Program-made: the position numbers and the translations under genes | The notes under the pieces: generated by a model | Databases searched by the model: none | What the model was told of the DNA's origin: nothing | What the model saw: only the letters and a program-made list of their open reading frames with translations | Shown: in pieces, positions 36,053 to 44,674 of the stretch | Numbering within the stretch: position 1 is the stretch's first letter | Layout: each line of letters starts with the position of its first letter | Assembly (NCBI RefSeq): GCF_050268245.1 | Contig: NZ_JBNNGK010000012.1 | Coordinates: 1-64,000, forward strand | Reading direction: 5' to 3' | Source: JBNNGK01 sp050268245 | GTDB lineage: Bacteria; Pseudomonadota; Gammaproteobacteria; Enterobacterales; Enterobacteriaceae | Length of the DNA stretch: 64,000 bases

Positions 36053-37570
36053 TCACACTGCCGTGGCGGAAGCCGGTTGGTCGATAGGATCTACGCCAAC
36101 GTAAGAGACGAAACGGTGATTAGGATCATATTGATGGCGTACCTGCTGCAGTTTCTCCCATTTTGGCGGCGAGAAGCCTAAGCGGGCAGCGTCGGGGAAG
36201 AGATTGAAATCGACCTCATTCATATAATAAGTGTTGATGTCTGGCTTCAGCGCAGCATGGAGTTCTAGCGCTAATTGCTCATTCTTCTTCACCTCTTCGG
36301 GCGTTTCGCTAACCAGATACCAAGAGATATAGTGAGGTGCGCCGTAGGTATAGCAGGCGGGCTCATCGACGATAGGGTTGCACGCAATCACGGAAAAACC
36401 GAATGATAATGGGTTGCAGGCTTTTGTATTCAACGTGTCGATGGTTGTGCGTAGACAACGGCCCGGGTTTTCGGTGAAAAAGGCCAGCTCGGTGGTTCTT
36501 AAAATGCTATATGCATCCGTGCTGCCGAGTTGTGCATATAATTGCTGATAGCTTAGTGGTTTATTGCGTGAGAACTGGAAAGCTTCTTCTTTCAGGAAAG
36601 GGCTTTCTGTGAATAGCGATGCCGCTTCGCGTGCTTTAGCCTCTGTCGCAGCATAGGAATACAACATTAATACCCAATGCCATTTTTTTTCGGCATCAGG
36701 CGTACCGGGCGGCGAAAAGAGCCCCAGCGACCCCAGGATCTCTGTCCGATTCTGGCTTTGCGGTGCTAATCGCAACATCTCTTCTACTCCATCCTCCACT
36801 TTTTCTACCGGCACATAGTAGATATTTTGAATAACTTTTGGGCTGTCATAGACACGTAACTTATAGCGCAAAATGATCGCAAAAAAAGCAGGGCCTGCGC
36901 CCCGTGCCGCCCAGTATAAATCTGGGTTCTGTCTCTCGGAGGCGATCACCTTGCTGCCGTCAGCGAGTATTGCCTCCAGTTCCAGTATCGAGTTACTGGC
37001 CATTCCCCAAGACGGCATATTCCAGCCCATACCGCCGCCGAGCAGGTAGCCACCCAGGCTGACAAACCCCGTGTGCGCGGAGGGAAAGGCCAGATTGTGT
37101 TGCGATAACGCTTCATTGAGCCGTTCGCTAAACACCCCCGGCCCAGCCCAAACGGTCTTTTCCTCCGGATTGATGCTGATTTCATGGAACTTAGACATAT
37201 CAATCGTCATCGCGCCTGCGCGCAGCGGAGAGGCGGTGATATTGTGACCGGAGCTGCGCATGGTGATGCGTAGATTAGCCTTATTGGCGTATTCGATGGC
37301 TAGGCGAACATCATCTTCATCAATAGGTTGAACGATCAGCCAAGGAAAACGCTGTGGCTTATGCTTATACCAACTCATCCCCCAGAACCAATCCATATAC
37401 AGTGGATCGTTGCGCGTAATAATTGTTCCCTTAAAGGCGGTAAGCTCGGGAATGGTGCGTGCGGCCGTATGTGCTTTAGCAAAACCGGTGCGCAGTAAAC
37501 CTGTCGCAGTCAGCGCTACGGCGCTGGCCATCTGAATGAATCGCCGCCGTGAAGTGGTCAGAAGTGTCAT
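36053..37570 (-). CDS. Tat-exported FAD oxidoreductase (BBE family)
   Basis: A 505-residue flavoprotein with a twin-arginine signal (SRRRFIQMAS near residue 7), so it folds in the cytoplasm and works in the periplasm. The FAD_binding_4 domain has RSSGHNITASP, where the histidine can bind FAD covalently. In the GGGMGWNMPSWGMASNS segment the position of the second, cysteinyl link found in many BBE enzymes is alanine. The berberine-bridge tail lies at the C-terminus (YYMNEVDFNLF ... YDPNHRF). It overlaps the cytochrome gene upstream by four bases, so it likely hands electrons to cytochrome c. Substrate unknown. Confidence 0.87.
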   Translation of the reverse strand: MTLLTTSRRRFIQMASAVALTATGLLRTGFAKAHTAARTIPELTAFKGTIITRNDPLYMDWFWGMSWYKHKPQRFPWLIVQPIDEDDVRLAIEYANKANLRITMRSSGHNITASPLRAGAMTIDMSKFHEISINPEEKTVWAGPGVFSERLNEALSQHNLAFPSAHTGFVSLGGYLLGGGMGWNMPSWGMASNSILELEAILADGSKVIASERQNPDLYWAARGAGPAFFAIILRYKLRVYDSPKVIQNIYYVPVEKVEDGVEEMLRLAPQSQNRTEILGSLGLFSPPGTPDAEKKWHWVLMLYSYAATEAKAREAASLFTESPFLKEEAFQFSRNKPLSYQQLYAQLGSTDAYSILRTTELAFFTENPGRCLRTTIDTLNTKACNPLSFGFSVIACNPIVDEPACYTYGAPHYISWYLVSETPEEVKKNEQLALELHAALKPDINTYYMNEVDFNLFPDAARLGFSPPKWEKLQQVRHQYDPNHRFVSYVGVDPIDQPASATAV

Positions 37571-37938
37571 TGCGTTAACCCTCCCTCAGGACGAAGCTGG
37601 CTAAAGTAATGGGCGAGCGACGAAATATCATCATCGGTAAGTTGTTGAGTCATCAGGTACATCATGTCATTTTGACGCTGGCCTGATCGGAAGGCGCGCA
37701 GTGAATTGCGTAAGTAAAGTTCATTTTGATTCGCCAAGGTCGGCCATTCTGGATTTTCGGCGACGGCAGCCGGGCCATGACACGTCATACATTCGCCTAC
37801 CTGTTTGGGTATTGAATCAGGCGATAGTTTGGTATTGGCTTGAGCCGCGTTGATCGACAAACTGGCAACGATACAGAACACTGCATACAGACTGGCGGTG
37901 GGTTTTAGCATTAAGGCATAACGGGGTTTATTCATCAT
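37567..37938 (-). CDS. Small periplasmic cytochrome c
   Basis: A 123-residue monohaem cytochrome c with a signal peptide (cleavage near residue 35, AAQA-NTK) and one CMTCHG haem site near residue 53. A distal methionine is available in MMYLMTQQ. Class I c-type fold of the c553/c554 kind. It lies between the trihaem cytochrome gene and the FAD oxidoreductase gene in one operon and probably is the electron acceptor or shuttle for that enzyme. Confidence 0.88.
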   Translation of the reverse strand: MMNKPRYALMLKPTASLYAVFCIVASLSINAAQANTKLSPDSIPKQVGECMTCHGPAAVAENPEWPTLANQNELYLRNSLRAFRSGQRQNDMMYLMTQQLTDDDISSLAHYFSQLRPEGGLTQ

Positions 37939-37942
37939 GAAA

Positions 37943-39307
37943 TTAATCCTTTTTGGCGGGTAGGTTTTCCCGGGCGGCAGAAACCTGAGAGGCTATTACA
38001 GCGGAGGCCTTGTTACCCCATGAGGAACGAATAAATGTCAGCGTATTGGCAATTTCTTGGTCATACAGCCGGGTGGCATAAGACGGCATAAAGTAGCGAA
38101 CGGCTTGGTTATCCTGCGTTGCGGCTTGATGGCTGCCTGCAAGCACGATTTGGATGAGCCCAGAGGCGTCAGGATTCATCGTTGCGGGGTTGAGCGCGAG
38201 GGCCGGATATCGGTTGGCAGAGCCTAAACCATTAGCCAAATGACACGCGGCGCAGTTTTTTTGGTACAACTCGGCACCCGGAGTGGTGAATTTCCGCTGC
38301 GAAAGCAGTTTGAAGGTATTTCCCCCATCGTAATAGGACGGTGATTCTTCGCGATAGGGGGCCAAACTCTTGAGATAATCCGCCATTGCGGCGAGATCGG
38401 CGTCGGTCATGTACTGTGTCGAATTAACGACAACCTCAGACATCGGGCCAAATGTCGCCATGCTGCCGTGGTGCCCAGACTTAAGGACGCCAATCAGTGC
38501 TTGCGGTTTGATGTTGCCCAAGCCTGACGACACTTCCCCTCGCAGGCTCGGTGTTGCATAACCATCGATAACCTGACCACCGGAAAGATAGACCAAACCG
38601 TTTTGATTATTGCTGAGTGCTTTCTCATTCATCGTTAACGCGTTGCGCGGCGTATGGCAGGCACCACAGTGGCCTAACCCTTCAACATAATAGGCGCCGA
38701 GAGCAATGCCACCGGATGGTGGTTCGGGCAAGGGTTCAGGAACCGTTGGGCCAAACAACCAGCGCCAATAGGTTAATGGCCAACGGATCGATAGCGGCCA
38801 TGGTATGGAGTTAGCCGGGCTGGCTTGGGCTACGGCAGGAACGCCTTTCATAAAGTACGCATAGAGCGCTTGCATATCTGATTCGGCAATATTGCGGTAA
38901 GACGGCCAAGGCATCGACGGATAGAGGGTTGTTCCATCGCGCGCGACACCGTGGCGCAGGGCGCGGGCAAATTCACCATAGGTATATTTGCCAATGCCGT
39001 ACTGTAAATCAGGGGTGATATTCGGGGGAACCATACCGCCGATCGGCGACAAGATCGGTGCGCCACCGGCGAACTCAGGGGCACCTGTTTTACTGTGGCA
39101 GGCTACACAGTCGCCGACTCGCGCTAGGTATGCGCCGCGCTCAATGTTTTGTTGATTAAACGTGACGTGTGATTCTTTTTTTGCGGGTAGGGGAAGGACG
39201 AGCGTGGCTCCCCAAGCGGCCAAGAGCAGTACCGCACCGGTGCCGACAAGCCATCCTATCCATCTATGCTTATTACTTGAGTGCTTTTTATTCGCATCAT
39301 TATTCAT
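37943..39307 (-). CDS. Membrane-anchored trihaem cytochrome c (dehydrogenase subunit type)
   Basis: A 454-residue cytochrome with an N-terminal membrane helix (about residues 15-36) and three haem sites, CVACHS near residue 70, CGACHT near 216 and CAACHL near 352. This is the layout of the cytochrome subunit of acetic-acid-bacterial alcohol and gluconate dehydrogenases, which pass electrons to ubiquinone. First gene of the operon with the small cytochrome and FAD oxidoreductase, so the three probably form one periplasmic dehydrogenase chain feeding the quinone pool. Confidence 0.9.
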   Translation of the reverse strand: MNNDANKKHSSNKHRWIGWLVGTGAVLLLAAWGATLVLPLPAKKESHVTFNQQNIERGAYLARVGDCVACHSKTGAPEFAGGAPILSPIGGMVPPNITPDLQYGIGKYTYGEFARALRHGVARDGTTLYPSMPWPSYRNIAESDMQALYAYFMKGVPAVAQASPANSIPWPLSIRWPLTYWRWLFGPTVPEPLPEPPSGGIALGAYYVEGLGHCGACHTPRNALTMNEKALSNNQNGLVYLSGGQVIDGYATPSLRGEVSSGLGNIKPQALIGVLKSGHHGSMATFGPMSEVVVNSTQYMTDADLAAMADYLKSLAPYREESPSYYDGGNTFKLLSQRKFTTPGAELYQKNCAACHLANGLGSANRYPALALNPATMNPDASGLIQIVLAGSHQAATQDNQAVRYFMPSYATRLYDQEIANTLTFIRSSWGNKASAVIASQVSAARENLPAKKD

Positions 39308-39931
39308 CTTATCGTGCCTTTTTTAACATGACGGCTGGCGCGAATACACGCTAGCGAAACGCAGCTTCTGGCTGATAACCGGAAAGTATTTTATCTGTTT
39401 AAAATCAATATATTGATGTGTTTTTTGTTGGTGTGGCAAATGCATTTATTCTCTAACGATAAAATTAGTTTTTCATAAAACAGTTTGATATACAACATTT
39501 GGTGGAGTATTTACCGAGAATCGAGCCGGTAACGTTGATTAAAGGGGAGTGGATGTTGTGGGTTCATCAAGCGAGGCGGTTGCGGCGAAGGGAGCGATTC
39601 ATATGCAATTTTTTCAAAACCGCTTGTGATGGCGGGCAAACGCGGTATTAGCTTGCGTCTGAAAGCGGTGACAGCATGACACGCATGTCAGGATAAGCGT
39701 GCCGGGCTTACCAATGTAAGCCATAAAATATTAGCGTAAAGAAACTGGCAAGCAGGGAATTTTCGCGTGCTAAAAAGTGAGAAAGGTGGGTTCTGTTGCC
39801 ATAATGGCAGGCGTAATGGCTATTGCTCAGAGTATGGCGAATATGGGCGGGTTTCATCACCACAAATCCCGCCGTGCCATTTCTCGTTATTCAACTCAAG
39901 CGCTATACAGCGATAGGCAGATCGCTATCCT
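39308..39931. other. Intergenic region upstream of the cytochrome operon
   Basis: About 620 bases with no convincing gene. It contains the promoter side of the cytochrome operon (minus strand) and the 3' side of the marR gene. A perfect 14-base palindrome at 39404-39417 stands out. Confidence 0.55.
39404..39417. promoter_or_regulatory. Palindrome, candidate operator of the cytochrome operon
   Basis: ATCAATATATTGAT is a perfect 14-base palindrome about 100 bases before the trihaem cytochrome start. MarR proteins bind AT-rich palindromes of similar kind, and a marR gene is next door, so it is a reasonable target; not proven. Confidence 0.4.
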
Positions 39932-40447
39932 CTAGGTTTTCTGCGCGAGCGTCGCGATCCGATTGAGATAATCCAGCAACGCGGATTTTTCATCGGGGGT
40001 GAACAATGTCGATAATGCTTGTTCTTGTTCTTTTCCGACCCGTTCTAATGACTTCAACATCGCTTCGCCCTTAGGCGTCAATGTTAATGAGTAAGTACGT
40101 TGATTATCAGGGCGCCGCTTCCGCAACAACAGTTCTTCTTTACTTAAGCGCTGTAACAGTGGCGTCAGCGTTGATTTATCACGGCCAATCGCATGGCCTA
40201 ATTCGGTTTGATTACATCCGGGGTTCTCTGCAATCACCGTTAAGGCAGTAAAGTGGCCGGGATGCAGGAAGGAAAATTCCCGCAAATTATCTTTATAGTG
40301 TTGAAAGCAAAGCTCTTGGGCGATACGTAACCGATGAGCAATAGCATCGCTGAGCCAACCCAGCTTCAATGATGTATTTACCGGGTCGTTTTGGCTGCTC
40401 TCGGGCGAGGTAATTCTTTTTTTTGACGTAACTGCATCATGACTCAT
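39932..40447 (-). CDS. MarR-family transcription regulator
   Basis: A 171-residue winged-helix regulator. The core shows HPGHFTALTVIAENPG, NQTELGHAIGRDKSTLTPLL as recognition helix, and the wing LLLRKRRPDNQRTYSLTLTPKG with the conserved DxRxxxLxLT-type ending. The last part is a dimer helix pair. MarR proteins usually repress and respond to small aromatic ligands. It is transcribed toward the cytochrome/FAD operon on the same strand and is likely its local regulator, perhaps also of the molybdenum hydroxylase. Confidence 0.88.
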   Translation of the reverse strand: MSHDAVTSKKRITSPESSQNDPVNTSLKLGWLSDAIAHRLRIAQELCFQHYKDNLREFSFLHPGHFTALTVIAENPGCNQTELGHAIGRDKSTLTPLLQRLSKEELLLRKRRPDNQRTYSLTLTPKGEAMLKSLERVGKEQEQALSTLFTPDEKSALLDYLNRIATLAQKT

Positions 40448-40846
40448 CGTTAATTCACCCTGTCTGGGTCGTGTAAGTTATTGGTTAACCTTAGATACGC
40501 TGAACCTTGTTAAAGGCGAGCTAACCTATGACCATCGGTGAAAACTGTACCACGCAACACAGTTTTGAACAAAACAGTTCAGTTATGGTTAATAACTTAA
40601 ATATCAACAAATTATGTATTTTACTGCCTGTTATGTGAACATCGGCGTGACTATTATTTTACCGTTTGGTGCATCTTAGCTGAGGTTAGGTGCGGATGAA
40701 CGTCGCAAATGCGTCCGATCGTGCCAGAATTCTGACGCTTACTGGGTTGAGAGAGCGCTTACGGTTGACGAAGTTGTTGATTAAAAACGGCAAATATATT
40801 TCTTTTTAATCTATTGTTAACAGGTTTAACATGTCACCACTTTGTT

Positions 40847-40867
40847 CAAAATGATAATAATTATTTC
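40847..40867. promoter_or_regulatory. Fur box upstream of pqqU-like gene
   Basis: ATGATAATAATTATTTC matches the Fur consensus (GATAATGATAATCATTATC) at most positions and lies just before the receptor start. It predicts iron repression of this receptor, although the protein is PqqU-like. Confidence 0.6.
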
Positions 40868-40888
40868 AAACGTTAAATGGCATTACTG

Positions 40889-43042
40889 ATGAAACCAATA
40901 GATATGAAAATCGCGCTGACGTCGGTGTGGATGGCACCGATGTTTTTTCCGGTTGCTGTCAATGCGGCGTCTGACAGCACAACAGAAGAATCGGTTATGG
41001 TGGTTTCAGCCAAGCGTAACGGCCTTTCTGAGTTAAGTACCCCAGCAGCGGTAAGCGTGGTCACCGGGGAGCAGATCCGTGATGCTAAACCGCAAATCAA
41101 TCTTTCAGAAAGCTTTGCTAGCGTACCTGGCTTGCAAATTCAGAATCGTCAGAACTATGCGCAAGATTTACAACTGTCGGTGCGTGGTTTCGGTGCACGT
41201 TCAACTTACGGCGTTCGCGGCGTGCGAATTTATGTCGATGGTATACCGGCGACCATGCCTGATGGGCAAGGGCAAACGTCGAATATCGATCTTAATTCGG
41301 TCGAGAAGGTCGAGGTGCTGCGCGGGCCTTTTTCTGCTCTGTACGGTAATGCGTCTGGCGGGATGCTGAACGTCGAAACGCAGACGGGGCGGCAGCCAAA
41401 TCAGGTTGAAGCGGGAATGTATAGCGGCAGCGACGGTATGTGGCGTTATGGCGTGAAAGCCACTGGCGCAACTGGGACGGGTACAGAGGCGGGGGATGTG
41501 AATTACGCCGTATCCGCCACCCGTTTTTCCACCCAGGGGTATCGCGATCATAGCGGGGCGCGCAAGAACCTGGGCAATGCCAAGTTAGGCGTGCAGATTG
41601 ACGATGCGAGCACGCTGACGTTGTTGTTCAACAGTGTGGAGATCAAGGCTAACGATCCCGGTGGCCTGAGTAACGACGAATGGCGTGACAATCCGCGGCA
41701 ATCACCGCGTGCCGAACAATACAACACGCGTAAAACCATTTCGCAGACGCAGGTGGGGTTGCGCTATCAGCGCCAGTTGAGTGCGGATGACGATCTGAGC
41801 ATGATGATGTATGCCGGAGAGCGCGAAACTACGCAGTATCAATCGATTCCGGTGGCGGTGCAACAACGCAGTGAGCAGCAACCGGGAGGGGTGATCCAAC
41901 TTGCGCGCCATTATGAGGGTATCGATACGCGTTGGACGCACCGGGGGCAATTAGCGGCGGTGCCGTATACCCTGACTGGCGGACTAAATTATGAATCGCT
42001 GCGAGAAAACCGTAAAGGTTATGAGAACTTCACTACGGTCAATGGCAACAATCAATTGGGGACGAAAGGGCGTTTACGTCGTGACGAACGCAATCTGATG
42101 TGGAATGTGGATCCCTATCTGCAAACATCGTGGCAACTGTCTCAGCGCTTGACGATGGACGCGGGCGTGCGTTTCAGTACCGTAAACTTTGATGTCAACG
42201 ATCGCTATATTACCGCAGGCAATGGCGATGACAGCGGTAGTACGCGCTATCATCAGTGGTTGCCTGCCGGTTCGTTACGTTACGCGGTGAGCGAGGGATG
42301 GAACCTGTATTTGTCCGCTGGACGTGGCTTTGAAACACCGACCATCAACGAACTCTCCTATCGCCCAGACGGGGTGGCGGGGATGAATTTCGGCCTACAG
42401 CCAGCGACCAGCGATTCGATCGAGGTGGGCAGCAAGACGCGCATCGGTAACGGATTATTGACCGCGGCGCTGTTCCAAACCGACACCCAAAACGAGATTG
42501 TGGTGGCTGAGAGCCGCAACGGGCGTAGCAGCTACAAAAATGCCGGGCAAACCCGCCGCCGGGGTCTGGAGTTGGCGCTCGATCAGCAGTTTGGTGAGGC
42601 ATGGCAAATGAAAATGGCCTGGACGCTGTTAGACGCACGTTATCGCAATGATATTTGCGGTAATAGTCAGTGTTCGGCCGACAAAATCATTCCGAGTGGC
42701 AACCGCATGCCCGGTATTGCACGTAACATGGGTTACGCTTCACTCGCGTGGTCGCCACCGGAAGGGTGGTATGCCGGTGCGGATGTGCGCTACATGAGTG
42801 ACATCCAGGTAAACGATCAGAACAGCCAGCAGGCACCTGCTTACACGACGGTAGGGTTGGATACCGGCTACCGTTATCCCGTGGGTAATTGGTTAGTTAA
42901 CGTATTCGGGCGCGTGGATAATCTCTTAGATCGTGAATATGTTGGCTCGGTCATCGTTAACGAGGGTAACGGCCGGTACTACGAACCGGCACCAGGCAGA
43001 AACTGGGGGGCGGGTGTCAGCCTTTCTTATTCCTTTGACTGA
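40889..43042 (+). CDS. pqqU: TonB-dependent outer-membrane receptor, PqqU/YncD-like
   Basis: A TonB-dependent receptor of about 717 residues that I recognise as a close homologue of E. coli YncD, reported as the pyrroloquinoline quinone uptake receptor and named PqqU. Signal peptide, TonB box region (EESVMVVSAKRN), plug (INLSESFASVPGLQIQNRQ and IYVDGIPATMPDGQGQTSNI) and a barrel ending in YSFD follow in order. The start is ambiguous among ATGs at 40877, 40889 and 40907; 40907 gives the most typical signal peptide. A Fur-like box is immediately upstream. Confidence 0.88.
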   Translation: MKPIDMKIALTSVWMAPMFFPVAVNAASDSTTEESVMVVSAKRNGLSELSTPAAVSVVTGEQIRDAKPQINLSESFASVPGLQIQNRQNYAQDLQLSVRGFGARSTYGVRGVRIYVDGIPATMPDGQGQTSNIDLNSVEKVEVLRGPFSALYGNASGGMLNVETQTGRQPNQVEAGMYSGSDGMWRYGVKATGATGTGTEAGDVNYAVSATRFSTQGYRDHSGARKNLGNAKLGVQIDDASTLTLLFNSVEIKANDPGGLSNDEWRDNPRQSPRAEQYNTRKTISQTQVGLRYQRQLSADDDLSMMMYAGERETTQYQSIPVAVQQRSEQQPGGVIQLARHYEGIDTRWTHRGQLAAVPYTLTGGLNYESLRENRKGYENFTTVNGNNQLGTKGRLRRDERNLMWNVDPYLQTSWQLSQRLTMDAGVRFSTVNFDVNDRYITAGNGDDSGSTRYHQWLPAGSLRYAVSEGWNLYLSAGRGFETPTINELSYRPDGVAGMNFGLQPATSDSIEVGSKTRIGNGLLTAALFQTDTQNEIVVAESRNGRSSYKNAGQTRRRGLELALDQQFGEAWQMKMAWTLLDARYRNDICGNSQCSADKIIPSGNRMPGIARNMGYASLAWSPPEGWYAGADVRYMSDIQVNDQNSQQAPAYTTVGLDTGYRYPVGNWLVNVFGRVDNLLDREYVGSVIVNEGNGRYYEPAPGRNWGAGVSLSYSFD

Positions 43043-43071
43043 TAGCCTACGGTTATTTTAAAGCATCACAT

Positions 43072-43103
43072 TAGCTTCAAGCGGGGAGTTCCGCTTGAAG
43101 CTA
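43072..43103. terminator. Strong hairpin after the receptor gene
   Basis: Perfect 13-base arms TAGCTTCAAGCGG and CCGCTTGAAGCTA enclose a six-base loop 30 bases after the receptor stop. No T run follows, so it is a terminator of non-classical type or an mRNA 3'-end stabiliser. Confidence 0.55.
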
Positions 43104-43426
43104 CGGGCAAATCCTTATCCATGTCCACTGTTACATTCGCCAATATAATAACCGAGTGGTACGGGTTGAACGTGTTTCCCCCTTCGAACTCAGTTAAATG
43201 ATGATATTGTCATTAATCTCAAACGGGTTTTACCTGTTGTCAAAGCAGATTAATTTTTAATCGATAAATATAAGTGTCATCAAGGGGATTTTAATGTAAT
43301 AGTTTGTTATTAAATGATAAAAAACTAATCGCGTTCATCGGTAAGTGACGATATGGCGAGAAATACAATCAGTAAAAAACAAAAATAATTAAAATTTTTA
43401 CATTATGGCAACACGAAAACGCTAAA

Positions 43427-43444
43427 TGTCATTATACTGTCATC
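43427..43444 (+). promoter_or_regulatory. Pho box (PhoB site) of the phoH transcript
   Basis: TGTCATTATACTGTCATC fits the PhoB consensus of two CTGTCAT repeats spaced eleven bases apart. It lies about 80 bases before the small frame at 43508 and 375 before phoH, as expected for the phosphate-starvation promoter of phoH. Confidence 0.75.
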
Positions 43445-43507
43445 ATTAGGCGGTAGTTTTCACACGGTGCACAGCAGAGGCTGTAAATAACACTGCGGGG
43501 ATCGCTA

Positions 43508-43750
43508 ATGGTAAAGTCCTTGTTTGGGCTGCAAAGTAACAATGATGTCCTCTCTCTGAATTCTCGTTATAACGAGGGTGCACGCTTCGACTCTCTTTTT
43601 CTCATTCTTTCTCATTATGTCAACGTTCTCACTTCATACCTGAATCAATCTCTTTGCGCTCGTCCACCTAGTGAAACGTGGCACAACAATGCTGCCTTGG
43701 ATTCACTTTATTTATTGGCTTATGCTGGCTTGAAGGAGGCCAAAACCTGA
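43508..43750 (+). CDS. Small frame in the phoH leader
   Basis: An 80-residue frame starting at ATG 43508, seven bases after GGGG. It lies between the Pho box and phoH on the same strand, so it would be the first gene of that transcript. I do not recognise the sequence; it has no signal peptide, and a moderately hydrophobic stretch (SLFLILSHYVNVLTSYL, about residues 29-45). Codon use is unremarkable. It could be a real small protein, an upstream frame affecting phoH translation, or chance. Confidence 0.35.
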   Translation: MVKSLFGLQSNNDVLSLNSRYNEGARFDSLFLILSHYVNVLTSYLNQSLCARPPSETWHNNAALDSLYLLAYAGLKEAKT

Positions 43751-43819
43751 TACGTGTGTGAAACATTAATCGCGCGGCAATACCGCTGCGGTGGGTGAAA
43801 CAAACTGTAAGGTGCCACT

Positions 43820-44608
43820 ATGGGAAGACAGAAAGCAGTGATCAAAGCACGTCGTGAAGCGAAACGCGTTATTCGTCGTGACGCTCGTAGTCATCGCCAG
43901 CTTGAAGAAGAGTCCGTAACCTCGCTGGTACAAATGGGTGGTGTTGAGTCTATCGGCATGGCGCGAGACAAGCGCGATAGCTCCCCCATCGAGGCGCGAA
44001 CCGAAGCTCAGGGTCATTACTTATTAGCCATAGAGAATAAGCAGTTAATCTTTGCCACCGGCGAAGCCGGATGTGGCAAAACCTTCATCAGCGCGGCAAA
44101 AGCGGCAGATGCCCTGATTCATAAAGAAGTGGATCGGATTATCGTCACGCGGCCTGTTTTACAGGCAGATGAGGATCTGGGGTTCTTACCGGGTGATATT
44201 TCCGAGAAGTTTGCCCCTTATTTCCGGCCGGTGTACGACATCTTGCAACGCCGCCTGGGATCATCATTCTTGCAATATTGCCTGCGGCCTGAAATTGGCA
44301 AGGTAGAAATTGCACCGTTCGCCTACATGCGTGGACGTACGTTTGAAAATGCGGTGGTTATTCTGGACGAAGCGCAGAATGTAACGGCCAGCCAAATGAA
44401 GATGTTCCTGACCCGTTTGGGCGAGAACGTCACGGTGATCGTCAACGGGGATATCACGCAGTGTGATTTACCACGCGGGGTGACATCCGGTCTGAGCGAC
44501 GCGATGGCGCGTTTTGAAGAGGACGAGATGATCGGTATTATCCGCTTTGAAAAACAAGACTGCGTACGCTCGTTACTCTGCCAGCGTACGCTCAATGCTT
44601 ACAGTTAA
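43820..44608 (+). CDS. phoH: PhoH, phosphate-starvation ATPase
   Basis: A 262-residue protein nearly collinear with E. coli PhoH. The ATPase motifs are GEAGCGKTFISAAKA (Walker A, near residues 83-97) and VVILDEAQN (Walker B, near 182), with the family segment TRPVLQADEDLGFLPGDISE between. Cytoplasmic; related proteins are linked to RNA metabolism, the exact role is unsettled. A Pho box upstream indicates PhoB control, and a terminator follows. Confidence 0.96.
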   Translation: MGRQKAVIKARREAKRVIRRDARSHRQLEEESVTSLVQMGGVESIGMARDKRDSSPIEARTEAQGHYLLAIENKQLIFATGEAGCGKTFISAAKAADALIHKEVDRIIVTRPVLQADEDLGFLPGDISEKFAPYFRPVYDILQRRLGSSFLQYCLRPEIGKVEIAPFAYMRGRTFENAVVILDEAQNVTASQMKMFLTRLGENVTVIVNGDITQCDLPRGVTSGLSDAMARFEEDEMIGIIRFEKQDCVRSLLCQRTLNAYS

Positions 44609-44630
44609 TTTCCCAACCGTGTATTAAAAA

Positions 44631-44649
44631 GGGCGCACCGGATGCGCCC
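44631..44649. terminator. Hairpin between phoH and chaA
   Basis: GGGCGCA and TGCGCCC form a seven-base stem with a five-base loop, preceded by an A run and followed by TGAGTTTATTT. Between two convergent genes it can serve phoH on the plus strand and, with the A run, chaA on the minus strand. Confidence 0.75.
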
Positions 44650-44674
44650 TGAGTTTATTTGAGGCCGGCCAGCC

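Noticed and set aside
43072..43103. Insertion-sequence end
   Set aside because: The 13-base arms face each other over a six-base loop, with no transposase or target duplication, so a hairpin is the simpler reading.
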